A stretch of DNA of 64,000 bases from Stenocarpella maydis (GCA_002270565.1 NQMI01000032.1:63320-127319); one strand, 5' to 3'. Counted from the stretch's first letter, positions 1 through 12,100 are shown. Numbers and translations: made by a program. Notes: generated by a model from the letters alone, not told the origin.

Positions 1-812
1 GGTCCCGAACCTTGCTCATGAGGCTAGCTGTAGAAACAACCACAGGCTCTCACCATGAGAACCGCGGGCTCTCGCGCTCTGGTCCGGGGCTCCCCAGCTG
101 GGAAGCTCAGACCTCGCCGTCTCGATACCAGCAGCAGGTCGCGGTGCGCGCCCCCCGGATTGCCCCGGCGCCCCGTTGCATCACACCCGGGTGCTGCTCC
201 CTCGGCCCATGCCTGCGCGTCCGTCCCTGCCGTACCAGTGCAAAGCGAAAGCCCACCTTGTGATGAGGCGAGGCCCCATGGGGGGGTGGAAAGGCTCTGC
301 CCCCACTGCTGATCGCCCAGCCGAGTAATATGCTCGCTAGTTGCTTGTTGTTTTGCTCTGCATGGTTGTCCCCTGTTGATCCTGGGTTTATACAATTGAT
401 GTGAAATAAGCTGCTGCCGCTGCTGCTGCTACACAGCCACTGTTGTGGAACTGTTGGACTTGGCTCATTGTAACTACGACTAGGCCGGGGGACGCGTAAT
501 GCTCGGCCCAGCAGCATTGACAAGTGGTTCGAGAAAGCTCAATGTGTCTCCCCGGTCGCCGGATGCCGGTGGGTTATGCCGGCTTGTTCCCGTCGTAATG
601 CCTGTCGACCTGTAGTCCCATCAGAACCGGGTTTGTTCTGATTATGATTCTTTTCCCGGAACTGCGTGTCTTGATGTTTCCACGGAATCCATGATGACAC
701 TCAGATAAGCTGATGTCTCTAAACTAAACAGTGTGTGTATATCCAATGAACATAACGAATTGTAGTCTGCAGGGCTTATTGACTCTCGGCCGGTCATGCT
801 ACAGTCACAGCT
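1..812. other. intergenic, no supported gene
   Basis: Open frames here are short and overlap on both strands without recognisable domains or consistent splice signals. A short GCT-type trinucleotide run lies near 407-432. Nothing else stands out. Confidence 0.5.
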
Positions 813-1680
813 TCATTTCAGCACACATCCGTTGCTGAGTATCAACTCCAACACGTTGGCCTGTCTCCGTTCCTCGGCTGCTCCCAACCGGAGTCCCTCT
901 GTTGGGCCATTTATTCCACCAGTCAGGCTTGAACTGGACTCTGTATCCTTGACCACGACTTGCCGGGTCTGCAGATTCGCGTGGTCCCGACTAAGCCGCT
1001 GCCGAAACCACCAGAACCACAGGAACATCCCCAGCCCGGTCAGAGGAGCAGCGGTCAGAGGCAAGATCCACCACCAGGTAGAGATGGAAAGCACAATCCC
1101 GTCACAAGTGAAGAAACTGCTGCCGAGCACGGGCTGGTGAGACAGACATATGAGTGTCATTCTTCCCCGACGGTACAGCATCATGGATGGGGCTGTAAGA
1201 GGGCCGGGAGGTTAATCAACTACGTACGCAGACAAAGGTCCCCGGCAGAAATATGGCAGTCACCATAGCCAGCGCTCCGTTTCGCTTGGCAGGCATATGA
1301 TTCGCAGCAATGTTGCCCTCTCATTCTCAACTGCATTGCGGTACGACTTGAGAAGTCCATCTGCAACCATAGTGTTTAGGAACAGGGCCCTGGATATTTC
1401 AGCGCGACCTTCCTTCCCGGCGTGGACTATTCTGACCTGCACATCGGCTGGCAAGTTGATGCAAAAGTAAGTGAAACCCTCAGCATTTGCAACAAGCTGT
1501 ATGAACGCGTGTGTGGAACTGTCCCTCCAGAGCCAGAACCCATACTGGAATGCTAAATTGTCAGCCAACTTGTGCAGCATCATATACCTCCAATTACGGA
1601 ACAGCGTACAAATTGAGGGTGGTTTGGAGTCGATAGAAGACACAGTCGGGAACACAGTCCAGTCAGGATTCTAGAGACTT
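813..1680 (-). pseudogene. broken CorA-like fungal membrane protein gene
   Basis: On the minus strand three pieces of one protein type lie in order but in different frames. About 1672-1327 reads GFWLWRDSSTHAFIQLV and later EISRALFLNTMVADGLLKSYR, which resembles the soluble domain of fungal CorA-like proteins. About 1320-1228 reads NGALAMVTAIFLPGTFV, which resembles their first membrane segment with its signature before the loop. About 1130-1020 reads SSFFTCDG, then ISTWWWILPLTAAPL and a basic tail, which resembles the last membrane segment. In intact relatives a long helical region separates the first two pieces, but here they almost touch and the frame changes. An AG after TCTCT just above 1673 could be an acceptor for an upstream exon that I could not find. 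A deletion plus frameshift is the simplest reading; an unusual splice pattern is the alternative. Family assignment is from remembered family features, not a search. Confidence 0.55.
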
Positions 1681-3890
1681 CGGTCGTGAAATTGGCCGTC
1701 AAGCCAGCCCTTTCGTGCAACAGCTTCCTTCAACACCGCTTGACTAATATGAGTATGTAGCTGGAGCTGATCGTCACTAGTAGAAGGCATCATGAAGCTC
1801 GTTCGCAAAGTGTTTTATCAGACGCTGTGCAACTGTGATTGGGGCGCAGAAGTAGCTCACAACACTCTGAGCGAGGCTGCCCCACCACATTCTTTGCCCG
1901 TGGCTCGGTTGTGCGCTTCGCTGAGTTTAGCACGCCTTGGTCAGACTTGCGCCGGTAAATACTGGTAGGAGCCTGCCCCCCGGCACTAGGTCCAGGAATG
2001 CGACCGGCAGCCTGGATCCTGGTCTGGGTCGAAGATCCAGGCATGTAGCCTAGTGTGACGGCTGCCACCACTGAGCATGCCGACACCGCCACATGATCGA
2101 CCGCAGGCACGAGCTGGCCCTATCCATTGGCGCTGGCCACGGATACCGAAGCTCTCCATAGCGTTATAGTCTCGTGTGTTTCTTTGCTTTCTTCTTCCTT
2201 GCTCGAGCTTAGAGTCTCCGTACATAACGTCGATGGAACCGGCTTTCAGGCTGGATGTTGACGACCAACACACAGAATATATTATTAGAGATGCGTTTTC
2301 GCTGGATCATTAACAGCAACTATCGGGTCGGCGGCTATAAAATTACAACTGAGGTGAATGTCTTGCTACTCTTCAAGGCGAGTAGCTTCCCGGTTCCAAA
2401 ACTAAAGCTCATTCATACCTAACCGGCCTCCTCGCCTGGGAAACATCGGAGTGACGCTGTGTACACTGCTCTTTTGAGATAAAGATAAATTAAGCTTTGG
2501 AAGCTTTGAATCAAATATACGTGTCCATTCAGAGTTGACAGCTGAATCTCTTTTGAAGTACAACACCACGCAGCCTAAACTTTTGGCTACGAACCGTTGG
2601 CTGGCATAGTAAAGTATGAGCCGCTTAATCATTTAACATTTTCAAATGACCTGTAATCAAGGGCAACACGAAATATTTCTTCAGACGGCGGATTCCAAAC
2701 TCAAGACTGTGGATGACTGCTCTTATTTTGACTCAATCCCCAGCTTATAAAGTTTTGACATTGATATAAACGGGATTCGCTGCTCCAGAACGGGACCTAG
2801 AACGCTTTAGAGGTTATTGTGCAGGTCAAAGGCCCATGTCGACGAGAGAATCTCAACCACTTCCGCGACCCATCGGAGTTCGTCTATAGCCGTAAAAGAT
2901 TAGTTACCTACCGGCAGCCTTGCCGTACATAACTAGGACTATACCAGACTTATAGGTCGCTTATACAACAAAAAAGCGATGAAAGAAAAGGGCAGAGTGT
3001 ATTGTACTCTATCAAATATAAGCGTGGGAATGTGTTGAAATTATCCCCGGGAGCTATCAGCCAACACTCAAGGGACCGGGAATTCGCGTTTGACCGTCAT
3101 TGGGGACCGGGTTTTGTTTCGGATGGTTAATGTGAGAAAGGAGCCTAGAAGCCTCCGAGTCTAAAGTGGCGCAGACTTTGCGGTATGCGAATGCTCTCCG
3201 AGATTGATTGTCTCTTGGCCGAGCTATGCGAGGGCCTGCCTCCTATTCCCATATCTGTTAGCCCAATATCCACTAAACCATATTTTCCCGTATAGTCGGT
3301 CTTGTATATAAATAGCATCGGTCCAGAGTATTCTGGTATCAGTTCTATCTGATGTTTGAGCTTTCAGGAGGCAATGTTCCAAAAAGTCGTGTGAGCTTGA
3401 CGAGGCCAGCTTTCTACGTCTAAGTCGAGCCGCAGCACTGGTATCTAACTTTTGGTGGCACATATACAGTATCTCGGCCTGGCAGTACGCCTACTGACAG
3501 CGTTTGAGACAACTAGCCTTTCAAGTAAATAAAATTTGAGATTTTACCCATTTTCTATTAACCATTAAAAAAGGTCGAGCAGAATATGTGTATTCATTTG
3601 ACTCTAACTAAGCGAGAGAAAAGCGGCGAAGGCCCAAGGATTTGTAACTCAAATAACTTGGCCCATACATTCGCCACACTGAAGCCAAGATCAACTGGCT
3701 CTTTCTCGACCTGCGAGATCTATACCCCACTGCCATGATAAACAGGCCGTATAAGTTCCCAGGTTTCAATGAAGGTAACTGTTTGAATTGATATATATCA
3801 GCAAAAAAGCACTTCGGTAGCTATGCGCGGCAGTGAAGTCAAATATGTCATTCAAATTCATCATACCTTGACAAGCTTGATTGTCTCTTC
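1681..3890. other. intergenic, no supported gene
   Basis: No open frame here has a recognisable domain or consistent splice structure. Base composition is mixed, somewhat AT-richer from 2280 to 3860. It may contain 5' exons of the broken CorA-like gene, but none could be joined. Confidence 0.5.
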
Positions 3891-4187
3891 TCAGCGTCGA
3901 CGGTAGGCCGTGCACTCATCACATGGCCTGTGGTAGCAACCGCTGGCAGAGCACTTGCCGTACCGGTTCGGGCCGTAATCACAAAGGCAACATGTCCAGA
4001 CACCGCCCAGCTGACGGTGGCGACAGTTCCGGTTGTTGCAGATGGCGTCACGCTGGTTCGATCTCGTGTGGCTTCGCTGGCTGCACATGACCCTCCTTCC
4101 GTTGACAACCCTTGCCCGACGGCAGTAGCTGATGGTCCTGCCGGTGTGCCTTCCGCAACGGAATATTTCGGTGACGTTGTGACACAT
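3891..4187 (-). CDS. small Cys/His-rich protein
   Basis: A single-exon frame of 98 residues. The start at 4187 is the first Met that begins the family-like opening MCHNVTEIFRCG. Cysteines and histidines recur through the chain and cluster at the end: VWTCCLCDYGPNRYGKC, then CYHRPCDEC. The spacing of CxxC-like pairs suggests one or more zinc-binding sites. Short fungal proteins with this layout (an N-terminal CGH-like motif and a C-terminal WTCCxC motif) are common in Pezizomycotina and have no assigned function that I know of. There is no signal peptide, so it is probably cytosolic or nuclear. The opposite strand is also partly open, but its translation is Ala/Val/Thr-rich and looks like a shadow. 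Function unknown. Confidence 0.6.
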   Translation of the reverse strand: MCHNVTEIFRCGRHTGRTISYCRRARVVNGRRVMCSQRSHTRSNQRDAICNNRNCRHRQLGGVWTCCLCDYGPNRYGKCSASGCYHRPCDECTAYRRR

Positions 4188-5400
4188 TTTGAGATGGAAG
4201 GATATGTAAACTTTGGAATTTGAGACAATAAAGGAGGGCTTCTGATCAACAGTGCCGAAGGAATACAATGAGAATGATGGATGAATGATGATGAAGGGAG
4301 AGTTGAAGTTCAATAGATCCGAACTGTTGTTTATTTCAAACCTTATTATATGCTCAAGTTTCCTGCACATGAAAGCCATCTATGGAGTGTGATCGTGGCC
4401 GGCGGATCAACATGGTCTACAAAGGTTTCGCAAGGGCTTCATCTCTGGAGCTTCGGGCCTGCTGTGTTTCGACTGTGCGATGATGGCCATGGCTACCACA
4501 ACTGGTCGATGCGGCCGCCAGGGCTCTCCAGATGACGATGTTTTCCGCCCAGACTAGAGGAAGGCTCTATTGATTGTGACATCACGAACCAAGAATAGCC
4601 GCAAAGCAACAAGAAGGAAGTTTTCAAGCCGTTAGCTCGAATCCAGAAGGCCGGTATATGACACCTAAGGTGTATAGAAATGGCCCTTTGTGGCCGATAT
4701 TGAGATTAAAGGCTAGGGTTTGGACCTTGATCCGGCCTCTCTACACGGAGGTCGGAGGAGCACCGCCACCTCGCCGACGAGTCCGAGAACCTGCCTGAGA
4801 AGTCGGCACGCTCCTCAAAGCCGCTGTATCTAGGAGGGTCAAGCCGGAGGCGAGGGGGTGGGCTGCGCAGCAGGGACCCCCCTAAGAATAGCTCCCAGAG
4901 CCCCGATAGGAGCTTCCCACCCGAAGGGAAGGTCAAGTTGCAGCCAGGAGGAATAGCTGAGGAATAGCCTGAGATCACCCTGGTTTCACTCAGTATCCGT
5001 GAACTAGTGCTTACGTGCACCGGCTCTAAAAAAAATCATGCTGTCGTCTTACTAGAAGTGGGTACAATATTCATAAATTTTTACACCCATCAGTATCTAT
5101 AGATAGTTCATTCCTTCAGGCTTCAGCAAAGTGATTCTCCCAAGTAAACAAGAGCGAAAGGCAGCGGTCACGTGACGCAACAACGGTGGCGCGTCTCCAA
5201 GCACTACTTACTTGCAGCCATCCCCGCTGCCGGACAAGACAAGTACATCGAGAGCGCCTCCAAGTACGATGAACATCTTCGTATAACTCCTGCTCTGGCG
5301 TTCTTGATAAATATCCGATCCGGCGAGCTTGATTGATAAATGCGTCGAACGTAGCAGCAATAACAGAAAGAACACATCACCAGCCCATCTCGTAACAACT

Positions 5401-5432
<32 letters not shown>

Positions 5433-5433
5433 A
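4188..5433. other. intergenic and 5' leader of the kinase-like gene
   Basis: No supported gene. A GCC/ACC-rich tract at about 5399-5432 sits directly before the kinase-like start codon and is probably leader sequence. The rest shows nothing I recognise. Confidence 0.45.
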
Positions 5434-6570
5434 ATGGATTCTCCGTCATCACAGCTGTCAGAGCAGCCGGGAGATTTCCTGGAAGTCATTGAGATGATCG
5501 CTGGCAATTACGAACAGGATGGTGCACAAGTCACCGTCATCTTCAACGGCAAACGACTTGCCATTTCGCTGTTCAGATCAACGTCGACAGATGACCAGGC
5601 TGAGGCCAGCGGGGCTCATGTTGAAGCCCGGCAGACAATTGACCGCACAATCGGTCTCATCAGCCGATGTCTCTCAACCGAGGACTTCGACGAACAGCAG
5701 GCTCTCGAAGACGAGGCACTGCAGCCGATCCTGGATGCAGCGAAGCTGCTCTGCGCCGAGACCACCACATCACCCACCGACCGCCCTGCTGCTTCGAAGC
5801 CTACAGTGACCTTGAGCAGCATCTTGTTCCCGCAGACCGACTACTATCGCTTGGAAGCAACCGAAGGAGGCCTCAGGCTCGTATCTACCAACTCGAACGA
5901 GTCGTACGGAAGGAGCTACGAGCAAGACGACGACGACGACGACGACGACACCTGCATGCAGGGCGGGTACCACGCCGAGGTCGAGATCGACACGTCTCTC
6001 CCACAATACCTACCGGACACGATCGAGGTGGCAGAGGAGCTCGTCGGCGGCGGCGGCACCGTCTGCCGCGTCAGGGTCGACGGCCGGGACATGCTGTGCA
6101 AGGCGCGGCCCGAAGGCATCCGGGATATGAACCTCGAGCGGGAGGAGGAGTGCCTGCGTAAGATGGCAGTGCTCACCCCGGACCTCTCGGCCCTGCGCGT
6201 GCCGGGGCTCCTCGGCTACGTGAAACACCCGCGCTCGGGGATCGTGCTTGGGATACTGAGGGCGTGGGTGCCCTCCAAGACGAGCCTGCGGGATCTCCAG
6301 GATGAGGGCTTGGAGTGCGTCCCGGAGGGGCGGCGGAGGGATTGGGCGCGCCAGATCACCGAGACGGTTGAGAAGCTCCATGCTATCGGTTTAGTATGGG
6401 GGGATGTTAAGCCGAGTAATGTGATTATCGGCCTGGACGATAAGGCTTGGTTGATTGACTTCGGTGGTGGTTGGACCGATGGTTGGGTGGATCAGGACAT
6501 TGAAGGGACCGTTGAAGGTGACAGGCAAGGCGTGAAGAAGATGGTAGAGATGCTTGGGGTGGATACATGA
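5434..6570 (+). CDS. protein kinase-like protein
   Basis: A single exon of 378 residues. The ATG at 5434 is preferred over one at 5329 in the same frame because it has a strong CCACAATGG context and the upstream codons are low-complexity Thr/Ala. The N-terminal half (about 1-190) has no recognised domain and contains a run of eight or so Asp near 165-175. The C-terminal half looks like a divergent kinase fold: LVGGGGTVCRVRV (glycine-rich strand), DMLCKAR (candidate ATP Lys), LHAIGLVWGDVKPSNVII (catalytic loop with D324, the usual HxD His replaced by Trp-Gly) and WLIDFGGG (DFG, D342). The chain ends about 35 residues after the DFG, so the usual large C-lobe is missing or minimal. Many fungi have such short kinases. 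It may phosphorylate protein or small molecules, or be a pseudokinase; the substrate cannot be inferred. Confidence 0.8.
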   Translation: MDSPSSQLSEQPGDFLEVIEMIAGNYEQDGAQVTVIFNGKRLAISLFRSTSTDDQAEASGAHVEARQTIDRTIGLISRCLSTEDFDEQQALEDEALQPILDAAKLLCAETTTSPTDRPAASKPTVTLSSILFPQTDYYRLEATEGGLRLVSTNSNESYGRSYEQDDDDDDDDTCMQGGYHAEVEIDTSLPQYLPDTIEVAEELVGGGGTVCRVRVDGRDMLCKARPEGIRDMNLEREEECLRKMAVLTPDLSALRVPGLLGYVKHPRSGIVLGILRAWVPSKTSLRDLQDEGLECVPEGRRRDWARQITETVEKLHAIGLVWGDVKPSNVIIGLDDKAWLIDFGGGWTDGWVDQDIEGTVEGDRQGVKKMVEMLGVDT

Positions 6571-7099
6571 CGCTCTGTGTCCGAAAGTGATAGGTATTGA
6601 ACGGGGAAGCTTTTGTGAGCTGAGGAGGTTTACATCCCGCGTATTTTAATACAGTGATTTTGGGATCCAATTGCACAGAAACATCTTCTCTGGGAACTAG
6701 AATTGTAATAGTAGTGATTTATCATTTTCTAAGTCTACTCCCTATCAGATACCAGACAGTATTAATATAACTTTAACAAACTCACCTTAGATTTTATTAT
6801 AATACTGATATTAAGAAGGCTTAGAGTTATTGATAATAGCTAGAATTTAAATTAATAAGGTAAAGCGTATTCATCAGTGTATCTGCGAACTTGCATACAG
6901 CCTTACGTGAACTGAGAGAATCCAGTGACTGGGCGACAGGCTAGTTGTTGGGCTAGAGGCCGCCCAGATGCCAGGAACCAGGACTTCTCCCCGCCCACAT
7001 GTGCCCAGTCCATTGCTCACTGAATGACCTGGTTGGGACACATTCGGAAGAAACTTAGCTAAGACTACCTAGAGGGTAAGCAGCTAGGTGCACCTGCCC
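6571..7099. other. intergenic between convergent genes, AT-rich patch
   Basis: An AT-rich stretch at about 6705-6870 lies between the ends of the kinase-like gene (+) and the iminopeptidase gene (-). It probably contains both 3' ends. No gene seen. Confidence 0.5.
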
Positions 7100-8235
7100 T
7101 CAGAGTTTGATTGACTTGAACTTCTCAGTAGCATCAACCAATGCTGACTCAATCGCTACCTCATGAGCACTGTGACCAGCATCGCCGATGACCTTGTATT
7201 CGACATTCTTGTTATCCTTCCCGCCAAGAGCCTTGTACAGGTCCCAGCTTGTCTTGGCAGGGCATACGACGTCGTACCGCCCCTGGATGATGACGATCGG
7301 TAGGTGCTTGATCTTGTGTGCATCCTCGATCAGTTGGCCGTCCTTCATGAATCCGCCATTGACAAAGTAGTGGGACTCGATCCTCGCGAAAGCGAGGGCC
7401 CTACGCCACAGTCAGAGACGAAACGCCATTCCTCAAGTCGAAGCAGGGCAACACTGACCACTTTGGATCGTCTGACCTGGCAATGTACACCGGGTCTACC
7501 ATCAACTTGCTCGTGGAATTCTCCCAGCGGCTCCAGGCGTCGGCACTGTGTGCTTGTCAACTACTAGCACGTGTGGTCGGATGCACCTGAGAGTGCTACA
7601 CACCATCTGAGCCTCTCCTCCTCGTTATCTCCGGTCAGTCGCTTGTAGTATGCCTGCATCATATCACCCCTCTCATTCTCGGGAATGACGGCCTGGTAGG
7701 CATCAAAGAAGTCGGCGAACAGGAAGTGCGCTCCACTCTGGTAGAACCACAGCAGCTCCTCCCTCCGCAGCGTGAAGATGCCCCTGAGGATCAGCCCGAG
7801 GCAGCGGTCAGGGTGCGTCTCCGAGTAGGCGAGCGACAGTGTCGAGCCCCATGACCCTCCGAAGACGATCCACTTGTCGATGCCGAGGTGCTGTCGTAGC
7901 TTCTCTATGTCCTCTACGAGGTGCCAGGTCGTGTTCTCCTCGAGCGAGGCGTGCGGGGTAGACTTTCCCGAGCCCCGCTGGTCGAAGAGGACGCTGCGGT
8001 AGTGGGAGGGATCAAAGTACTGTCTGGCGGTCGCCCTCAACTGTGATGATCTTCGGCAGCAGAGCAGGGATGCTCACCTATCTGATTCATCGAATCCCGC
8101 TCCTGGGCCGCCGTGGAGATAAACCACAGGTGTGCCAGTCGGCAAGCCACATTCTTCCCAGTAGATGGAATGGACGGAGGACACTTGGAGGTGACCGGAG
8201 CGGATGGGAGCTGTCTTTGGGTAAATCGGAGCCAT
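7100..8235 (-). CDS. prolyl iminopeptidase (alpha/beta hydrolase, S33)
   Basis: Removes N-terminal proline from peptides; probably cytosolic because there is no signal peptide. The four-exon model is 8235-8078, 8050-7604, 7545-7459 and 7400-7100, giving 330 residues, the usual length. Introns 7546-7603 and 7401-7458 are both 58 bp with good sites and restore the family text RLRCADAWSRWENSTSKL and DDPKWALAFARIESHYF. Motifs in order are IYWEECG near the N-terminus, HGGPGAG (oxyanion region), LFDQRGSGKSTPHA, GGSWGSTLSLAY (nucleophile Ser in GxSxG), GRYDVVCP (acid Asp) and GDAGHSAHE (catalytic His). The first intron is odd: the only phase-compatible junction I find is 27 bp (8051-8077), shorter than fungal introns normally are. 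This may mean a sequence error, a small frameshift or non-canonical splicing. All catalytic residues are present. Confidence 0.88.
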
Positions 8236-9126
8236 ATTGTGATGGTGTTTTTGCGAATGTGGTTGATAAGGCTAGTTATGAGTTGTCAAAGGAGGACAGC
8301 GAGTAGTGCGATTTGGAAAATCCCATTTTAAAGCTACCCAACCGCTCTTCCAGAATCCTTAATGACTAAGCTCAGCTCCTATTGGCCAGCCTCGACTTTT
8401 GAACGCAGATATTCCAGCATAAAAGACCAGATGCCACGCTCAAGTCTATAAATGCCTGCTTACTGTCCGGCACTTGGAAATTTAATGTGAGTCCTGCCGG
8501 CTAGGTATCATTGACTATGTTGATACGAGGCTGCCAGTGAGGCGTGGCAGACAGTGCCAACTACGAAAGCGGAAGCGCGGACCGCATCACGCAAGTTGTG
8601 GGGAGTATCCAACTGTATTTGTCCTGCTATGGACAAAATTGACTGGATATGGAATATAGCGTTATGGTATGGTTTAATTATCTAGATATATCCAGAAAGT
8701 GAAAAGGTATGGATAAACTCTCAACGCCTAGTAGTTGCCGTTGGAGCCGCCTGGATCTCGACTGGTCGTTTACTCAAACTTTCGGGAGAGGCACGGCTGA
8801 GGTCAGGACTCCAGATATAAATCATAAGCTGTACACTCCGATTTTTTTTTTAAAGATTGGTTATTGTCATTGGATTAAAGACGTAAACACCTACAGCAGG
8901 ATTAATTCCCTGGAAACGACAGCACCATCTCGTTGCAACTGGGCCTCAACCAGCCTCTTTTGTAACCTCTATTTCATCACAATCGGACACCGGAACTGAC
9001 AGGATACAGGCAGAAAATTACTCTAGCTATCCTGTCAGCTCAAAGCCGTCAGCAAGATCCCTGAAATGAGCCAAATGTAGCACAAGGGGATTCGCGGATG
9101 GTCTAGATACTAACAGTATGGTTTTA
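8236..9126. other. intergenic upstream of iminopeptidase gene
   Basis: Probably holds the iminopeptidase promoter (reading left) and the 3' region of the ankyrin/CorA-like gene. No coding frame with recognisable content; a T run lies near 8841-8850. Confidence 0.5.
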
Positions 9127-12100
9127 TTACTTGACGAAGAGTTCGAGTGTGCTCGTCTCGATATCCCAATCCCCACCATAGACAGAGAGAAGCTGTCGCA
9201 ACCACGCTAGTTACTTAGAAAACACTGTTAGCAGTGCATTTTACTTCCTAGGCCATTCCACTTACCACATCCCGTCGCAACTTGCCACCCTTCCCATCCA
9301 GCGGTTGGTGTGAAATTCTTAATCCGTAGTGAGAGGATCCCCAGTGTAACACCTATGGGCGACTGCATTGTACGAGCGTGAGCACAATATCCACAGTCTG
9401 AATATGGTAGTTACAATACTTACGAATACCACCGTCAATATGGTGAAGATAGCAAGCAGCCTGGCTTGCCTAATCGAGTTGAGCCCACTCTCGGTTCCGG
9501 CCTGTCCGTACAGGAGAGTCATGAGATCTTTGGTCTGGATGATAATCCGATTAGCTTCCTACTTAAACACGCACACAAGCACGGCTCGTCATGTTTCCAT
9601 TTTACCTTTGCCTGCACAGACCAGGCATCCCTCTCTGTCTTATCCACGTTGAAATAACAGGAGGCTTTAACCTCGTCGGGATTGCAATCCTTAAATCCCC
9701 ACACGCACCCTCTGGGGGCGGAGGCTTCCGAACGCGGCTGACTCTCCTGAACCCCAGAATGAGGCTGGTGCATGCTCTCCCAGATATTGCACTGGTGGTC
9801 AAGGACTGATTTGATGATCTGAATCTCTTGTAGGACGTCGTTGATGTTCAATAGGCACTTTGCAACATTCTGGGAGAGCTTACGGAAGACTTTGTCGGAT
9901 CTTCCTAGATGGTGCCTGAATTCATTATAATGAATGTTGACTTCTCGAGACTGCCACGTTGAAAGCATTCCATTAGTAAATCATATATAGCTTGGATTTC
10001 ATCCGGACTTTGAACGTAAAACTTACAACTCGCAAGACTTCTTTCGAGAACACCTTCCAGTGCGCGAGTGGGAGACGTGTATCCTCAACCTCAACCAACG
10101 GGATATACTGCATAGAACATTTCACCATATCGTGACACAGTCTCCTGGGATCGAGACCCCTGTCGATTCTCACATTGTCCTGGAGTAGCCGTTTAAACTC
10201 CTTTGGGAGAGGATCGAGGCCTGTGCGTGGCTGATTCCATCGTTGCGGAAAGAGGGTCACGATTAAATCTGTGTGCGAGAGGCTCATTAGCAGTCGTGCG
10301 AGAACCAAAATTTCTTTCGGCCCAGAACAGAGACCGGTGGTATTAGGCACGGTGGCCGCGGTGGGCGGCATAATGACGCTGTTACTAGGGGGGGGGGGCG
10401 CTCACTGTCCAATCTAATCAGCCAAAGCTGCGAAACGACCAGTATACTTGGATACTTTTTATCCGAACCAGATAAGGGCACCTTTATGGTATTATCTTCC
10501 ACAAAAGACTCATCCCCTTTGAGAGACCCCTGACATTCAATATCTCCTTGGTCAACTGCCACCGGTGTCTGACCAGGATTGATACTGCAGCTGCAGAGGA
10601 AATGCTTGGCCCAGGATATGAAGTGGTGAAGAGGTGAGCCCTGTATCTGTTTCTCCGTCACTTGGCCTCGGCTCCGGGCTTGTGACTCGAAATATCGAGT
10701 TGTGACTTGATGTGAGTCCAAAGCGTTCTGCTGGTGGTCGTCAAGCTCGGTGTTGTGATGGTACTGATCGAGTGTTCGTGGTCTCTGGAACCCCGAGCAT
10801 TTGGTCCGGTACAGTTCCTTCATACCGGCGATGTGTCTCTGCTTGCTAGAGACCTTTTCAAGCTGAGACAAATCAATAGGCTCCTGGCCATTCTCGCCCT
10901 TCTGGAATCCCATGAGGTGGTCAGTGTCAACCACTGGTAGCTGCGCACAAATAGTTAACACGTCAATGTGGGTAAGTATTAATGTCCGCAGCAATGCGCT
11001 AACTCACGACTATCAACATGTGAGGGTCATCTTGTCGTGACCTTTCATCCCGACTTCCACTTCCGTTTTCCTCTGGGCCTTCTTCTGTAATCATATTCTC
11101 GGTAGATAGGAAGCAGGGATCACACAGTTCAGGTGTGTGTTCCGTAGCCTCAAAAACCTTTTGGAGGCATTTTATGACTCCCTCGAGTATTGAGCGATCG
11201 GTATCTTTCTTGAGGATATTTTCGCATAGAACCTGTTGATTTTCATCAAAACGCTGCAAATACAGATCGTGTTCTTATAATAGTACCTTTGCCCAATGCC
11301 ACTACGGTCCAATCGTTAGCTTTTGTCCGCCAAAGACATTCAGAAGTGACCGGGAGCCCACCGATATATGTACGTACATTGTTGGCTGGAAGATGGCACC
11401 ACATGAACTCCTTCGAACTAACATCGAAACTTTCCGGTTTGAGAACATCTCGGACAGGCACACTTTCAAAGTGCAATTCTGACTCCCCTGTTGATCTCTT
11501 GGTCTCCTCGTTCTGCTTGATCTTCCTAGGCCAAATCTGAGCTTTTAGGTAATCCAGATGCGTGTCATGCGCGCCAGGATACGACGCATTCATGGATCTT
11601 TTCGAGCTTCCCGGCTTGGTGAGCAGTCTTTTCCTTATCTTGTCCGCAATGGAGCTCTCTCCGCAGGAAACAGCGAGTTCCAGTGGCTGAATTTGATCGG
11701 AATCTTTTGCAGCAAGTCCTAGATCTGCTCCAGCCTGCAGAAGCAGATCCACAGCTTCATCCTTGCCGGAGAGAACGGCGAAATGCAAAGCAGTCTGGCC
11801 ATCTTTATCTCGAGAGTTGATGGAGTCTGGCGCGAGTTCGATCAAAATTCTCAACAACGGAATGTACCCTTGACGGCATGCCGCTTCCATGCACAGGCGG
11901 CTGAACTCCTCGTAGTCTGTGCCGCCGGAGCCTTCCTTAGAAACATCCAGCATCACTCGAACCAGAGCTTCGAGCTCGCCATAAGAGGGTTCCTCAGACC
12001 ACAGAGGGTAGATACCTTGGCCGGCGAGATATGAGATCGGGGTGTTTCCCGCAGCGTCCTTCTGATTTAAATGAGCCTTCCCCTTGGACTTTTGTAGGAG

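Noticed and set aside
12..523. Overlapping open frames on both strands
   Set aside because: Low-complexity Arg/Pro/Gly translations without domains, start context or splice structure.
3930..4223. Forward-strand frame opposite the Cys-rich protein
   Set aside because: Ala/Val/Thr-rich shadow; the minus strand gives a patterned Cys/His protein.
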